Source: an uncultured Prevotella sp. (GTDB lineage: Bacteria > Bacteroidota > Bacteroidia > Bacteroidales > Bacteroidaceae). Taken from it: DNA of 9,556 nucleotides. The position numbers were made by a program, and so were the translations under genes. The stretch covers positions 1 to 9,556 of the forward strand of contig URFI01000080.1 of the NCBI GenBank assembly GCA_900547085.1. The letters run 5' to 3'. Shown in pieces: positions 1-6,026 of this stretch; positions within the stretch are counted from its first letter, which is position 1; each line of letters begins with the position of its first letter. The notes under the pieces were generated by a model that worked only from the letters and a program-made list of their open reading frames with translations, made no database searches and was not told the origin of the DNA.

Positions 1-204
1 AATAGGATGCTTGTCACTGGTGAAATAGTTATATATGTCCTTTTCTGGGTTGCCCGTTTTTTTCCATTCAGGGAAATATTGATAGAATACTTTCTGAATA
101 TCAGGGTCTTTGCTTGCGGTTAGCGCATACTCCTTGGTCACATTAATTGTGGTGTGTCCACGTCTTGTTACATTAAAGTTTGCCCAGTGCTGCACATCCC
201 AAGG
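1..204 (-). pseudogene. Out-of-frame continuation of the di-heme oxidoreductase, cut by the window edge
   Basis: Reading the minus strand one frame over from position 204 gives an open frame with no stop through to position 1. It begins PWDVQHWANFNVTRRGHTT and includes QKVFYQYFPEWKKTGNPEKD. Joined to the upstream frame, the junction reads GHF-PWDVQHW, which makes good protein sense; the upstream frame instead gives GHFLGMCSTGQ and stops. The simplest explanation is one missing base in a short run: two G where three are expected at 203-204 on the plus strand (C on the coding strand). The rest of the gene, expected to include the second heme motif, lies beyond the left edge. Whether this is a true inactivating mutation, a strain-level phase change or a sequencing error cannot be decided from this sequence. 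Confidence 0.75.
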
Positions 205-1055
205 AAATGACCGAAGCGGAAAGGTTCCATTGTAATAGAGTCAATGGCAGTCCATTTTCCGTTCTTAAACCTTGAGGGATCCAATTTTGCATGCGCTTCT
301 TCGCGCTGCCACTGCTTCAACAGACTGTCGGCATCGATGGCTCCTATCAGTCCGTTGCCAAAGAAAGGAATGGCGTTCTTGAGTCGTATGTGAATATCGC
401 TTACATTAACTGGTTTACCATTATGTGACGGCTTCACATAATAGGCGTCCTCTGGTATTTTCACATCAGGATATATGAGGCTGTATCGCTCTCCGTCTGG
501 GAATACGTTCCCCCAGTCGTCGGTATATTCCTTCCATGTAATTTGCACTTTTGCAGGGTCGAGATACGACTTGAATGGAGGCATGCCCTGGAACTTGGGA
601 CTGAAGAAGGAGAGTAGTTCACCGTCATCGCCGAATATTTCCAACTCTGTGGCATTACCCCATTGTTTTGGATCGAACTTTGTAATCCGCCATCCGTGTC
701 CATAACCGCTGTGACAGCTTTCACATGAGGGACGCGAGTATAATGGTCCTCTTCCGTTGAAAGGACGTGTGCTTGAGTTGTATGGGCGTTCAAAGAAATA
801 TTCACCCATTTTGAACTGATATTCCAGTCCTGCCTCTTCGATAGCGGGTGTGGGATCCTCGTACGCACTTGCAGTGGCATTGAATGTTGTACCAAGTTTT
901 CCTCCAGCATACCATTCGTCCGCTAATTCCTTACTCTCAGTGCCATTGCCGTTGTCGTTGATATCTTTGTCCCTACAAGATATGACCGACACACACAAAA
1001 ATGCCATGGCAGCTACAGAAAGTACTTGTTTTGTAGTGGTTGTGTGATGTTTCAT
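168..1055 (-). CDS. Di-heme oxidoreductase (DUF1111) lipoprotein, N-terminal part before a frameshift
   Basis: This is the N-terminal part of a periplasm-facing lipoprotein of the DUF1111 di-heme oxidoreductase family (putative peroxidase or thiol oxidoreductase). Residues 1-27 form a lipoprotein signal ending in VISC, with Cys27 as the predicted lipidated residue. A c-type heme site CESCH lies at 111-115 (Cys111, Cys114, His115). Family members are usually well over 400 residues with a second CxxCH further on, whereas this frame stops after 295 residues. The last 11 residues (after Phe284) look out of frame, because the -1 frame at that point continues the protein (next entry). The leader is A-rich with no Shine-Dalgarno. 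It is the third gene of a set behind the barrel and imelysin genes, 105 bp after imelysin. In Proteobacteria such genes neighbour imelysins in iron-regulated loci; the substrate is unknown. Family call is firm; activity of this copy is doubtful. Confidence 0.82.
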   Translation of the reverse strand: MKHHTTTTKQVLSVAAMAFLCVSVISCRDKDINDNGNGTESKELADEWYAGGKLGTTFNATASAYEDPTPAIEEAGLEYQFKMGEYFFERPYNSSTRPFNGRGPLYSRPSCESCHSGYGHGWRITKFDPKQWGNATELEIFGDDGELLSFFSPKFQGMPPFKSYLDPAKVQITWKEYTDDWGNVFPDGERYSLIYPDVKIPEDAYYVKPSHNGKPVNVSDIHIRLKNAIPFFGNGLIGAIDADSLLKQWQREEAHAKLDPSRFKNGKWTAIDSITMEPFRFGHFLGMCSTGQTLM

Positions 1056-1092
1056 AATCTTTTTGTTTTAACATGTTGACTAAAAATGCTGA

Positions 1093-1125
1093 TGAGTTTC
1101 AGGTGGTTTAGCCACCTGAAACTCA
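1093..1125 (-). other. Perfect 14-bp hairpin between the imelysin and di-heme genes
   Basis: Arms TGAGTTTCAGGTGG (1093-1106) and its exact complement (1112-1125) enclose a 5-nt loop. On the coding strand the nearest T-run (five T) starts several bases after the stem, so it is not a classical intrinsic terminator. It could be a weak terminator, an mRNA processing site or a 3'-end stabiliser that sets different levels for the imelysin and di-heme transcripts. The pairing is certain; the function is inferred. Confidence 0.6.
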
Positions 1126-1160
1126 AATATGTCGCACCTTGATAACCGGTGTTCACGCTG

Positions 1161-2354
1161 TTATTTTTTCAACTCAGTCTTCAGTTCACTGAGCGTCTCA
1201 TCAAGTTTCTTGCAAGCATCCATTGCAGCCTTGCAACTTGCATCTTTATAGTTGAGCACAAATGGAGCCTTCATGTTCTTGATGGCTGTTTTAGCATTGT
1301 TGATAGCACTTGCCACTTTCATGTCCATCTCCTTGTTGTGCTTTGTCATATAGTCATGAATTGATGCCCCACGATTACCTTCTACACCTCCATAATATAC
1401 ATTCTCTATAGATATGATATTATCATGAAAATCGCTGATAGACTTCTGACTGTAGGGTGACTCTATGTATGAAATATCCTCACCGGTATGTGCAGATCCA
1501 ATCTTCGAAGACCCTACCTCGTCGCATATAGTATTGCAGCCCGTTACTATTGCCTGCAGGGCATCAACCCATGAGCGATACAGTGAGCCAGGTTGACCTG
1601 CAAGCAAGATGTTTTCTCCATAAGAAAGCTCGCCTCCACCTACGGTGATACCCAGTTCCACATCCTCAAGAATGTGTTTCACCTGCGCTGCGTCCAGTTT
1701 GGATGCATACTTTTCTCCTGCCCATGAGGCGAGGAGCTGCCAGCAACTGTTGCGGAGATCGCCAGCCACGGCAATGGCATACACGAGGTATTTGTCTTCT
1801 ATTGAACCTGCCTCGCGTGGCTTACCGTCTTCAAAAAGGATGTACTCCACTCCATGATAGCCCAACAATTCCTGACCAAGTTTTGTACGTGCGGCTATAT
1901 CATAGTCGTCGCCATCAAGGTCTTCAATGTTGGTTGCCGTTGCAAGATACTTCTGCAACGCAGGAAGGTCGAGCGGCCAAGAGTCGATGTGTGGGTCGAT
2001 ACCGAAGTCGGAAGCAGCTCCAAATAAGAAAGCTTCGCTGCGTTCCCACCACATACGCGATGCAAGGAAATCTTCGCATGCCTTGTCAAGATTTGCCTGT
2101 GTCTGGTTCTTGCGGTATTCCCTCAAGGCTTTTACCAAGTCTGATGACTTTACAGCCATCTTCTCATAAGTTGGCACAACTGTTTTGTGGATGAAGGCAC
2201 CTGCGATTTCAGCGTACGCCTTGTCGCGTTCTTCCTGTTTTTTCAGCTCATCTTTTTTCGTATCATCCCCGTTGTCGTCAGAACATGCCGTAAATGACAT
2301 CGAAAAAAACAGGCTGAGAATTGCAGCGAAACAGTAGTTCGATAATCTTTTCAT
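1161..2354 (-). CDS. Imelysin-family lipoprotein (M75 / IrpA-like)
   Basis: A 397-residue imelysin-family protein, predicted to be a lipid-anchored helical periplasmic or surface protein. The signal runs to Cys24 (FTAC), followed by SDDNGDD, an acidic tract resembling the Bacteroidetes lipoprotein surface-export signal. Family marks are RMWWERSEAFLFG at about 100-112, IDSWPLD at 123-129, and the GxHxxE signature as GYHGVE at 165-170. Imelysins were first described as peptidases, and their GxHxxE resembles a metal-binding site, but many act in iron uptake or have no proven protease activity. It starts 38 bp after the barrel gene and precedes the di-heme gene, so all three are probably co-transcribed. 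The ATG follows an A-rich stretch without Shine-Dalgarno. Length and motifs look intact. An EfeO/EfeM-like iron-binding role is an alternative. Family call is very likely; a function in iron handling is inference from context. Confidence 0.92.
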   Translation of the reverse strand: MKRLSNYCFAAILSLFFSMSFTACSDDNGDDTKKDELKKQEERDKAYAEIAGAFIHKTVVPTYEKMAVKSSDLVKALREYRKNQTQANLDKACEDFLASRMWWERSEAFLFGAASDFGIDPHIDSWPLDLPALQKYLATATNIEDLDGDDYDIAARTKLGQELLGYHGVEYILFEDGKPREAGSIEDKYLVYAIAVAGDLRNSCWQLLASWAGEKYASKLDAAQVKHILEDVELGITVGGGELSYGENILLAGQPGSLYRSWVDALQAIVTGCNTICDEVGSSKIGSAHTGEDISYIESPYSQKSISDFHDNIISIENVYYGGVEGNRGASIHDYMTKHNKEMDMKVASAINNAKTAIKNMKAPFVLNYKDASCKAAMDACKKLDETLSELKTELKK

Positions 2355-2392
2355 TTTTTTGTTTTTTTATTGTTAGAGTTATATTGTAAAGA

Positions 2393-3694
2393 CTATAGGA
2401 AAAATCCCGCATAGGCTATACCCAGCGAAATGCTCGGCTCGTTATTAAACTTGCTTTTCAGGAAGCGGTTGCTATATTCTCCTTTCACAACAATTTGCTT
2501 CGTTGGATGGTAGTTGAAGCCAAAGGCAATGCGATTCCTGTCGGTCCATTCATAGTCGCTGTTTCCTGCTACAGGATGATAGGCATCGTAGTTCTCGTAT
2601 GCTCCGAAGACGAACAGTTGTTGTTTCTCACTTCTCATGCATGGGAAGAAGCGCAACACATTGTACCCTGCCTGAATACTTGCAGCGTGTGCACGGTTTC
2701 CAACGAGCGTGCGTTTGTATGGTGAGGTTGAACTCTGCGAGCGATTGTAGGTTGAGATAATGTCGGCATCGCCCAGATGTCCATAATCAAAACCACCAAG
2801 AATGCGCCAACCGTGACCTGTGTAGCTCATGTCTATCGTTCCGATGGTGACAGTGCCTTTCACATCTTTATATTTACCGCGCTCATCACTCTGCAGGGTG
2901 TTGTTGAACGACTCGCCATAATATCCGCTGAGACCTATACGCAGTCCTTTCAATGGATAGAAGTCAAGGCGAACCGCTGTGGCATATTTGTTGGCTGGTG
3001 TGAATTCAAAAGCACTTGCCGATCCATTCTTAATCCACTGGTCTTTGCTGAACAAGAGTGAGTTAAGACCTGGCAGGAACATGGCTTGATAACGCAGAAA
3101 CTTCCACCGTCCCCAAACCGACACACCTGTTTGATGCCAAGTACAGGGTAAAATTTGGTTTTCTCCTTCTGGACGATATACAGTGAAAAACTCGGTTGGT
3201 AAGTGGTGTGCATTGGTATATCCTATGGGAACCACATCGTGACCAGCGCGTATATTCAATTCGGGACAGAACGATTTCTGAATCCAAAACTGTTCCAGCG
3301 CCACTTCGCCGCCTCGTTCAATCTCGCCTTCCCATTCGCCAAACTCTTCATCTTCCATTTCCATGGCACTCTCGGTACCGCCATGTTCAAACTCAATCTC
3401 TGAGTTCATAGTCCAGCCCTTGCCAAAGTTGTATCCCAACATCACCACAACGTGAGGCAAGTCTGCTTGCCCACGACTTTTGGCATTCTTGTACTTTTCT
3501 GCCTTGCTGTAGCGGTTGATGTTGTCGGAATAAAACATTCTGCTCATCACGGCTTCTCCGTAGCCACCTAATGACAGTCTGTTTTTTTTGCAGCATCTCG
3601 TACTATCTTTTGCACATCCCTGTGCTTTTGCCATACCCGAGAAGCATAACAGGGTGCATGCCAATGTAAAAATATAGATTATTCTCTTTCCCAT
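2393..3694 (-). CDS. Outer-membrane beta-barrel (porin-like) protein with Cys-rich N-terminus
   Basis: A 433-residue secreted protein. Residues 1-24 are a signal peptide with probable cleavage after AKA (21-MAKA-24, then Gln25). The mature end is Cys-rich (Cys27, Cys34, Cys35), after which alternating polar and aromatic strands run to the C-terminus, as in an outer-membrane barrel. Examples are GGYGEAVMSRMFY near 43-55, repeated G-Y-x-Y/F-G segments, and a hydrophobic aromatic end YAGFFL. An acidic stretch rich in Glu and Met lies around 105-130 and could be a surface or metal-binding loop; that is a guess. It resembles phosphate-selective or other generic porin-like proteins in overall architecture, but I cannot assign a substrate. 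It is first in the set with imelysin and di-heme oxidoreductase, so it may be the outer-membrane component of that system. Its promoter region is shared divergently with murF. Confidence 0.8.
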   Translation of the reverse strand: MGKRIIYIFTLACTLLCFSGMAKAQGCAKDSTRCCKKNRLSLGGYGEAVMSRMFYSDNINRYSKAEKYKNAKSRGQADLPHVVVMLGYNFGKGWTMNSEIEFEHGGTESAMEMEDEEFGEWEGEIERGGEVALEQFWIQKSFCPELNIRAGHDVVPIGYTNAHHLPTEFFTVYRPEGENQILPCTWHQTGVSVWGRWKFLRYQAMFLPGLNSLLFSKDQWIKNGSASAFEFTPANKYATAVRLDFYPLKGLRIGLSGYYGESFNNTLQSDERGKYKDVKGTVTIGTIDMSYTGHGWRILGGFDYGHLGDADIISTYNRSQSSTSPYKRTLVGNRAHAASIQAGYNVLRFFPCMRSEKQQLFVFGAYENYDAYHPVAGNSDYEWTDRNRIAFGFNYHPTKQIVVKGEYSNRFLKSKFNNEPSISLGIAYAGFFL

Positions 3695-3756
3695 ATTAAC
3701 AATATATAATTTTAACTAATTGTCCAACCGTGTTATAAAAGATTGTTTGACGATTG

Positions 3757-3789
3757 CAAAATTATCCTAAATCTGAACTTTATACAATA
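3757..3789 (-). promoter_or_regulatory. Promoter for the barrel-imelysin-di-heme set
   Basis: On the minus strand TAATTTTG (3764-3757) matches the Bacteroidetes -7 consensus TAnnTTTG. A TTG (within 3789-3785) lies 20 nt upstream as the -33 element. The predicted transcript would have a leader of about 55 nt before the ATG at 3694. No other TAnnTTTG is seen between here and that ATG. Confidence 0.55.
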
Positions 3790-3852
3790 CCCAAAAATAG
3801 TGATTTTTGCATTATCTCATTACCCAACGAAACTCAAACCCATTTAATTTCA

Positions 3853-3871
3853 TCCTCATAAATGATGAGGA
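3853..3871. repeat. 7-bp inverted repeat upstream of the murF promoter
   Basis: TCCTCAT (3853-3859) and ATGAGGA (3865-3871) are perfect arms around a 5-nt centre. The element sits about 25 bp upstream of the murF -33 box in the divergent region, a position suited to a regulator site. No known regulator can be named from the sequence. Confidence 0.35.
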
Positions 3872-3895
3872 GATTTCTAAGACGAAAAAAAATAT

Positions 3896-3926
3896 TTTGC
3901 CAACTATCTGATTTCAATTACCTTTG
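3896..3926 (+). promoter_or_regulatory. murF promoter, full match to Bacteroidetes consensus
   Basis: TTTG (3896-3899) and TACCTTTG (3919-3926) are separated by 19 nt, matching the TTTG-N19-TAnnTTTG consensus of the primary sigma factor in this phylum. Transcription should begin about 7 nt downstream, giving a leader of roughly 35-40 nt before the ATG at 3971. The -7 box lies within an 8+8 bp inverted repeat, listed separately. Confidence 0.72.
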
Positions 3927-3935
3927 CAATTGAAA
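3912..3935. repeat. Inverted repeat TTTCAATT-N8-AATTGAAA spanning the murF -7 box
   Basis: The arms at 3912-3919 and 3928-3935 are perfectly complementary. The 8-nt spacer holds most of the TAccTTTG element and the right arm covers the expected start point. Dyad symmetry here is typical of a repressor operator, but no regulator is known for it, and AT-rich arms of this size could arise by chance. Confidence 0.45.
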
Positions 3936-3970
3936 CAGAACGATCATTGATCGCTCATAAAAAAGAAGGT

Positions 3971-5311
3971 ATGGATATTTCTGAACTATACAAACTGTTT
4001 TTAAAGCATCCTGTGGTAACCACCGACAGCCGTGACTGCCCCAAAGGCAGTATGTTTTTTGCCTTGAAAGGAACTTCGTTCAATGGTAACGAGTTTGCAC
4101 AAAGCGCCTTAGAAAAGGGATGCGCGTACGCTGTGATTGACCAAAAGGAATACCAAATACAAGAAGACGAACGCTATATCCTGGTAGAGGATTGTCTGCA
4201 AACGTTAAAACAGTTGGCCAACTACCACCGTCGCACACTGGGTACGCCCATTATCGGCATCACCGGAACCAATGGCAAGACCACCACTAAAGAGCTATTG
4301 GCAACCGTGCTGGCAGAGCGTTTCAACATGTGGTACACGCAAGGAAACTTTAACAACGAAATAGGCGTACCCAAAACGCTCTTACGCTTGACGCCTGAAC
4401 ATGAGATAGCCGTCGTGGAAATGGGGGCAAGTCATCCCGGTGACATCCAATCACTGGTAACAGTAGCAGAGCCCGACTATGCGCTCATCACCAATGTGGG
4501 CCGCGCTCACCTGCAAGGCTTCGGCTCGTTTGAGGGCGTGATGCGCACCAAAGCCGAACTGTACGACTACATGCAACAGCACAAACCGCAGGGGCTCGTG
4601 TTCATCAACCAAGACAACGAGTATCTTAAAGAGATGTTCCGCACCCACTGCCCCAACGTCAAAGCCATGGGATACGCACAAACCGACCGCTCGGACATCA
4701 GCATCCGCGGCGAAGTAATGAGCTGTGCGCCCTACCTGAAGTTTAGATGGCGCAAGACAGCGGCTGTCCCCTCTCCCCGCGAGGACACACGGTGGCACGA
4801 GGTGCAGACACAGCTCATCGGCGCATACAACCTCGACAACATGCTCGCCGCCATCACCATTGGGTCGCACTTCGGCGTGTCCGACGAACAAATTAACCAT
4901 GCCTTGGCCGGGTATGTGCCAAGCAACAACCGCAGCCAACTACAGATAACTGCCCACAACAAGCTCATCGTAGACGCCTACAACGCCAACCCAACGAGCA
5001 TGGAGGCCGCGCTGACCAACTTCCAACGCATGGACGTGCCGAAAAAGATGGCCATCTTGGGCGACATGCGCGAGCTGGGCGACGTGAGCCTAGCTGAGCA
5101 TCAGAAGATTGTTGACCTCATCGCCACGCTTAATTTTGACAAGGTGTGGCTCGTGGGTGAGGAATTTGGGCGCACAAACACAACGCTCCGCAAATTCAAG
5201 GACACAGAGGCCGTGAAGGAAGCCCTGCGGCAAGAGCCACCACAAGGCTATTACATCCTCATCAAAGGCAGCAACGGTATCAAGTTGTTCCAACTTCCAG
5301 AGCTGCTGTAA
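3971..5311 (+). CDS. murF: UDP-N-acetylmuramoyl-tripeptide--D-alanyl-D-alanine ligase
   Basis: Cytoplasmic Mur ligase that joins D-Ala-D-Ala to the UDP-MurNAc-tripeptide with ATP, completing the pentapeptide precursor of peptidoglycan. The 446 residues hold an N-terminal nucleotide-sugar domain with TTDSR (17-21) and FFALKG (29-34). The central ATPase has P-loop GITGTNGKTTTK (96-107), GNFNNEIGVP (125-134), VVEMGASHPGDI (148-159), ITNVGRAHLQGFGS and TKAEL, whose Lys194 is the probable carbamylated residue. The C-terminal domain has DAYNANPTSMEAAL and ILGDMRELGD. I prefer the ATG at 3971, because it is preceded by AAAGAAGGT, a good ribosome site, and MDISELY fits the usual MurF beginning. A TTG at 3947 would add eight residues (MIAHKKEG) that look like leader. 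It is apparently monocistronic and divergent from the barrel operon; no other cell-wall genes adjoin it. Length is normal and nothing looks broken. Confidence 0.97.
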   Translation: MDISELYKLFLKHPVVTTDSRDCPKGSMFFALKGTSFNGNEFAQSALEKGCAYAVIDQKEYQIQEDERYILVEDCLQTLKQLANYHRRTLGTPIIGITGTNGKTTTKELLATVLAERFNMWYTQGNFNNEIGVPKTLLRLTPEHEIAVVEMGASHPGDIQSLVTVAEPDYALITNVGRAHLQGFGSFEGVMRTKAELYDYMQQHKPQGLVFINQDNEYLKEMFRTHCPNVKAMGYAQTDRSDISIRGEVMSCAPYLKFRWRKTAAVPSPREDTRWHEVQTQLIGAYNLDNMLAAITIGSHFGVSDEQINHALAGYVPSNNRSQLQITAHNKLIVDAYNANPTSMEAALTNFQRMDVPKKMAILGDMRELGDVSLAEHQKIVDLIATLNFDKVWLVGEEFGRTNTTLRKFKDTEAVKEALRQEPPQGYYILIKGSNGIKLFQLPELL

Positions 5312-5313
5312 GA

Positions 5314-5344
5314 ACATTCGTTTGCAACGGATGGACACGAATGT
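5314..5344 (+). terminator. Hairpin just after the murF stop codon, no T-tract
   Basis: ACATTCGT (5314-5321) and ACGAATGT (5337-5344) are perfect arms around a 15-nt loop, starting 3 nt after the murF stop. No run of T follows, so it is at best a weak or Rho-assisted end, or an mRNA 3'-end stabiliser. A run of six T occurs only near 5410, about 65 nt downstream of the stem. Confidence 0.35.
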
Positions 5345-5488
5345 GCAAGGACTTACCGTTCCGAAACATTCCCTGCCCCATCGTTGCGACCGCACGCCCT
5401 CATCGTTCTTTTTTCACAACTAATTTGGATGAAGGAAGTGATAATAATCATGTGCCATTTCACCTTGCCGCACACGGGGGCGCAATGT

Positions 5489-5559
5489 CATTGACTTTGT
5501 GCATCAAACCCATTGAGATTGGGGCCTAAACCCATTGAGTTTACCATTCAAAGTCAATG
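5489..5559. repeat. Inverted repeat (11-bp arms) enclosing a duplicated 12-mer
   Basis: CATTGACTTTG (5489-5499) and CAAAGTCAATG (5549-5559) are perfect arms. Between them AAACCCATTGAG occurs twice in direct orientation (5506-5517 and 5528-5539), with a 22-nt period. This nested layout resembles a small interspersed palindromic element or the remnant of one. No transposase or target duplication is visible. Confidence 0.5.
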
Positions 5560-5692
5560 CTATTAGAATGAGATATCTGTCCCTGAAAAATCTTTTACAG
5601 CAACGTCATTTTTGTTTCTTTTGCGTTTTTCGTTGTTAAAAAATGAGATACCCTGACACATCTATGCTTTTAAGCAAGATGTTACCAGTGTT

Positions 5693-5730
5693 TCATCCGT
5701 ATTTTTGCCATTGACGAAACCTACGGATGA
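5693..5730. repeat. Hairpin with 9-bp perfect arms
   Basis: TCATCCGTA (5693-5701) and TACGGATGA (5722-5730) enclose a 20-nt loop. On the plus strand a run of five T (5735-5739) follows four bases after the stem, so it could end a plus-strand transcript. The nearest plus-strand gene, murF, is about 380 bp upstream, so either the element has another role or there is an unrecognised transcript in between. Confidence 0.4.
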
Positions 5731-5804
5731 CAGATTTTTAAAGGCGTGGATTGTTTTTCACTGGAAGGCCCATGTTGACGAAAACAAATAAACATGGTTT
5801 TTTG

Positions 5805-5834
5805 TTGCGGTTTGCAAAAAATGATGTACCTTTG
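5805..5834 (+). promoter_or_regulatory. Promoter of the tRNA-Pro gene
   Basis: TACCTTTG (5827-5834) matches TAnnTTTG, and a TTG (5805-5807) lies 19 nt upstream. The -7 sequence TACCTTTGCAA is identical to that of murF. The start would fall near 5841, giving a leader of about 40 nt that includes a small hairpin (GTTTGC 5848-5853 with GCAAAC 5862-5867) before the mature tRNA. Confidence 0.62.
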
Positions 5835-5881
5835 CAAATGCTTTTCGGTTTGCCACTTACAGCAAACAACAGAAAGCACAT

Positions 5882-5954
5882 CGGGATGTAGCGCAGTTGG
5901 TAGCGCACTACGTTCGGGACGTAGGGGTCGGGCGTTCGAGTCGCCTCATCCCGA
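5882..5954 (+). tRNA. tRNA-Pro, anticodon CGG
   Basis: A 73-nt cloverleaf. The acceptor stem CGGGATG pairs with CATCCCG, with discriminator A at 5954. The D arm is GCGC-AGTTGGTA-GCGC. The anticodon arm is CTACG-TTCGGGA-CGTAG, giving anticodon CGG with G37, which reads the proline codon CCG. The T arm is GGGCG-TTCGAGT-CGCCT with one G-U pair. CCA is not encoded and must be added after transcription. It is a single-gene unit with its own promoter, convergent with fhs. Confidence 0.97.
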
Positions 5955-5998
5955 CAAAAAAGACGACAAGTGAGCATTTTCACCTGCCGCCTTTTTTG
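5955..5998 (-). terminator. Terminator of fhs, shared with tRNA-Pro
   Basis: Nineteen-nt arms (5955-5973 and 5980-5998) around a 6-nt loop. In the minus-strand RNA all positions pair, counting three G-U pairs (AGGCGGCAGGTGA with TCACTTGTCGTCT), and a run of six T follows, making a strong end for fhs. In the plus-strand RNA the same three positions become A-C mismatches, so the hairpin is weaker there, although a T-run also follows on that side. It starts immediately after the tRNA 3' end. Confidence 0.85.
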
Positions 5999-6026
5999 TT
6001 TTTATAGGCTATTGTCAGAACTTTGC

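Larger units (their letters stand above)
5345..5804. other. Gene-poor intergenic region between murF and tRNA-Pro
   Basis: I find no credible protein gene here. The one small plus-strand frame (5341-5529) has no ribosome site or protein-like composition. The stretch holds an inverted repeat of 11-bp arms enclosing two copies of a 12-mer (5489-5559), two copies of AATGAGATA (5567-5575 and 5642-5650), and a hairpin with 9-bp arms (5693-5730). A TAttTTTG at 5700-5707 resembles a -7 box but has no -33 partner. A small RNA cannot be excluded, but nothing identifies one. Confidence 0.5.

Noticed and set aside
195..210. Programmed -1 frameshift instead of a mutation in the di-heme gene
   Set aside because: A slip at T-TTC-CTT would restore the frame, but the second codon does not re-pair (CTT to CCT), and no stimulatory structure was recognised. 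A one-base deletion or read error is simpler.
461..910. Minus-strand 149-residue frame within the di-heme gene
   Set aside because: It overlaps the CESCH-bearing frame, has no domain-like sequence, and is a shadow.
3947..3970. TTG start for murF giving eight extra residues
   Set aside because: The ATG at 3971 has a good ribosome site directly before it and gives the usual MurF beginning; the TTG falls inside a leader palindrome.
5341..5529. Plus-strand 62-residue frame after murF
   Set aside because: No ribosome site, no domain, and it runs through the repeat element; it is probably chance.
5489..5559. CRISPR-like array
   Set aside because: Only two 12-mer copies with a 10-nt gap and no cas genes; too short and too few.
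5738..5983. Minus-strand 81-residue frame containing ATRTPDPYVPNVVRYQLRY
   Set aside because: It is antisense to tRNA-Pro. This peptide pattern is the reverse translation of a tRNA and a familiar database artefact.
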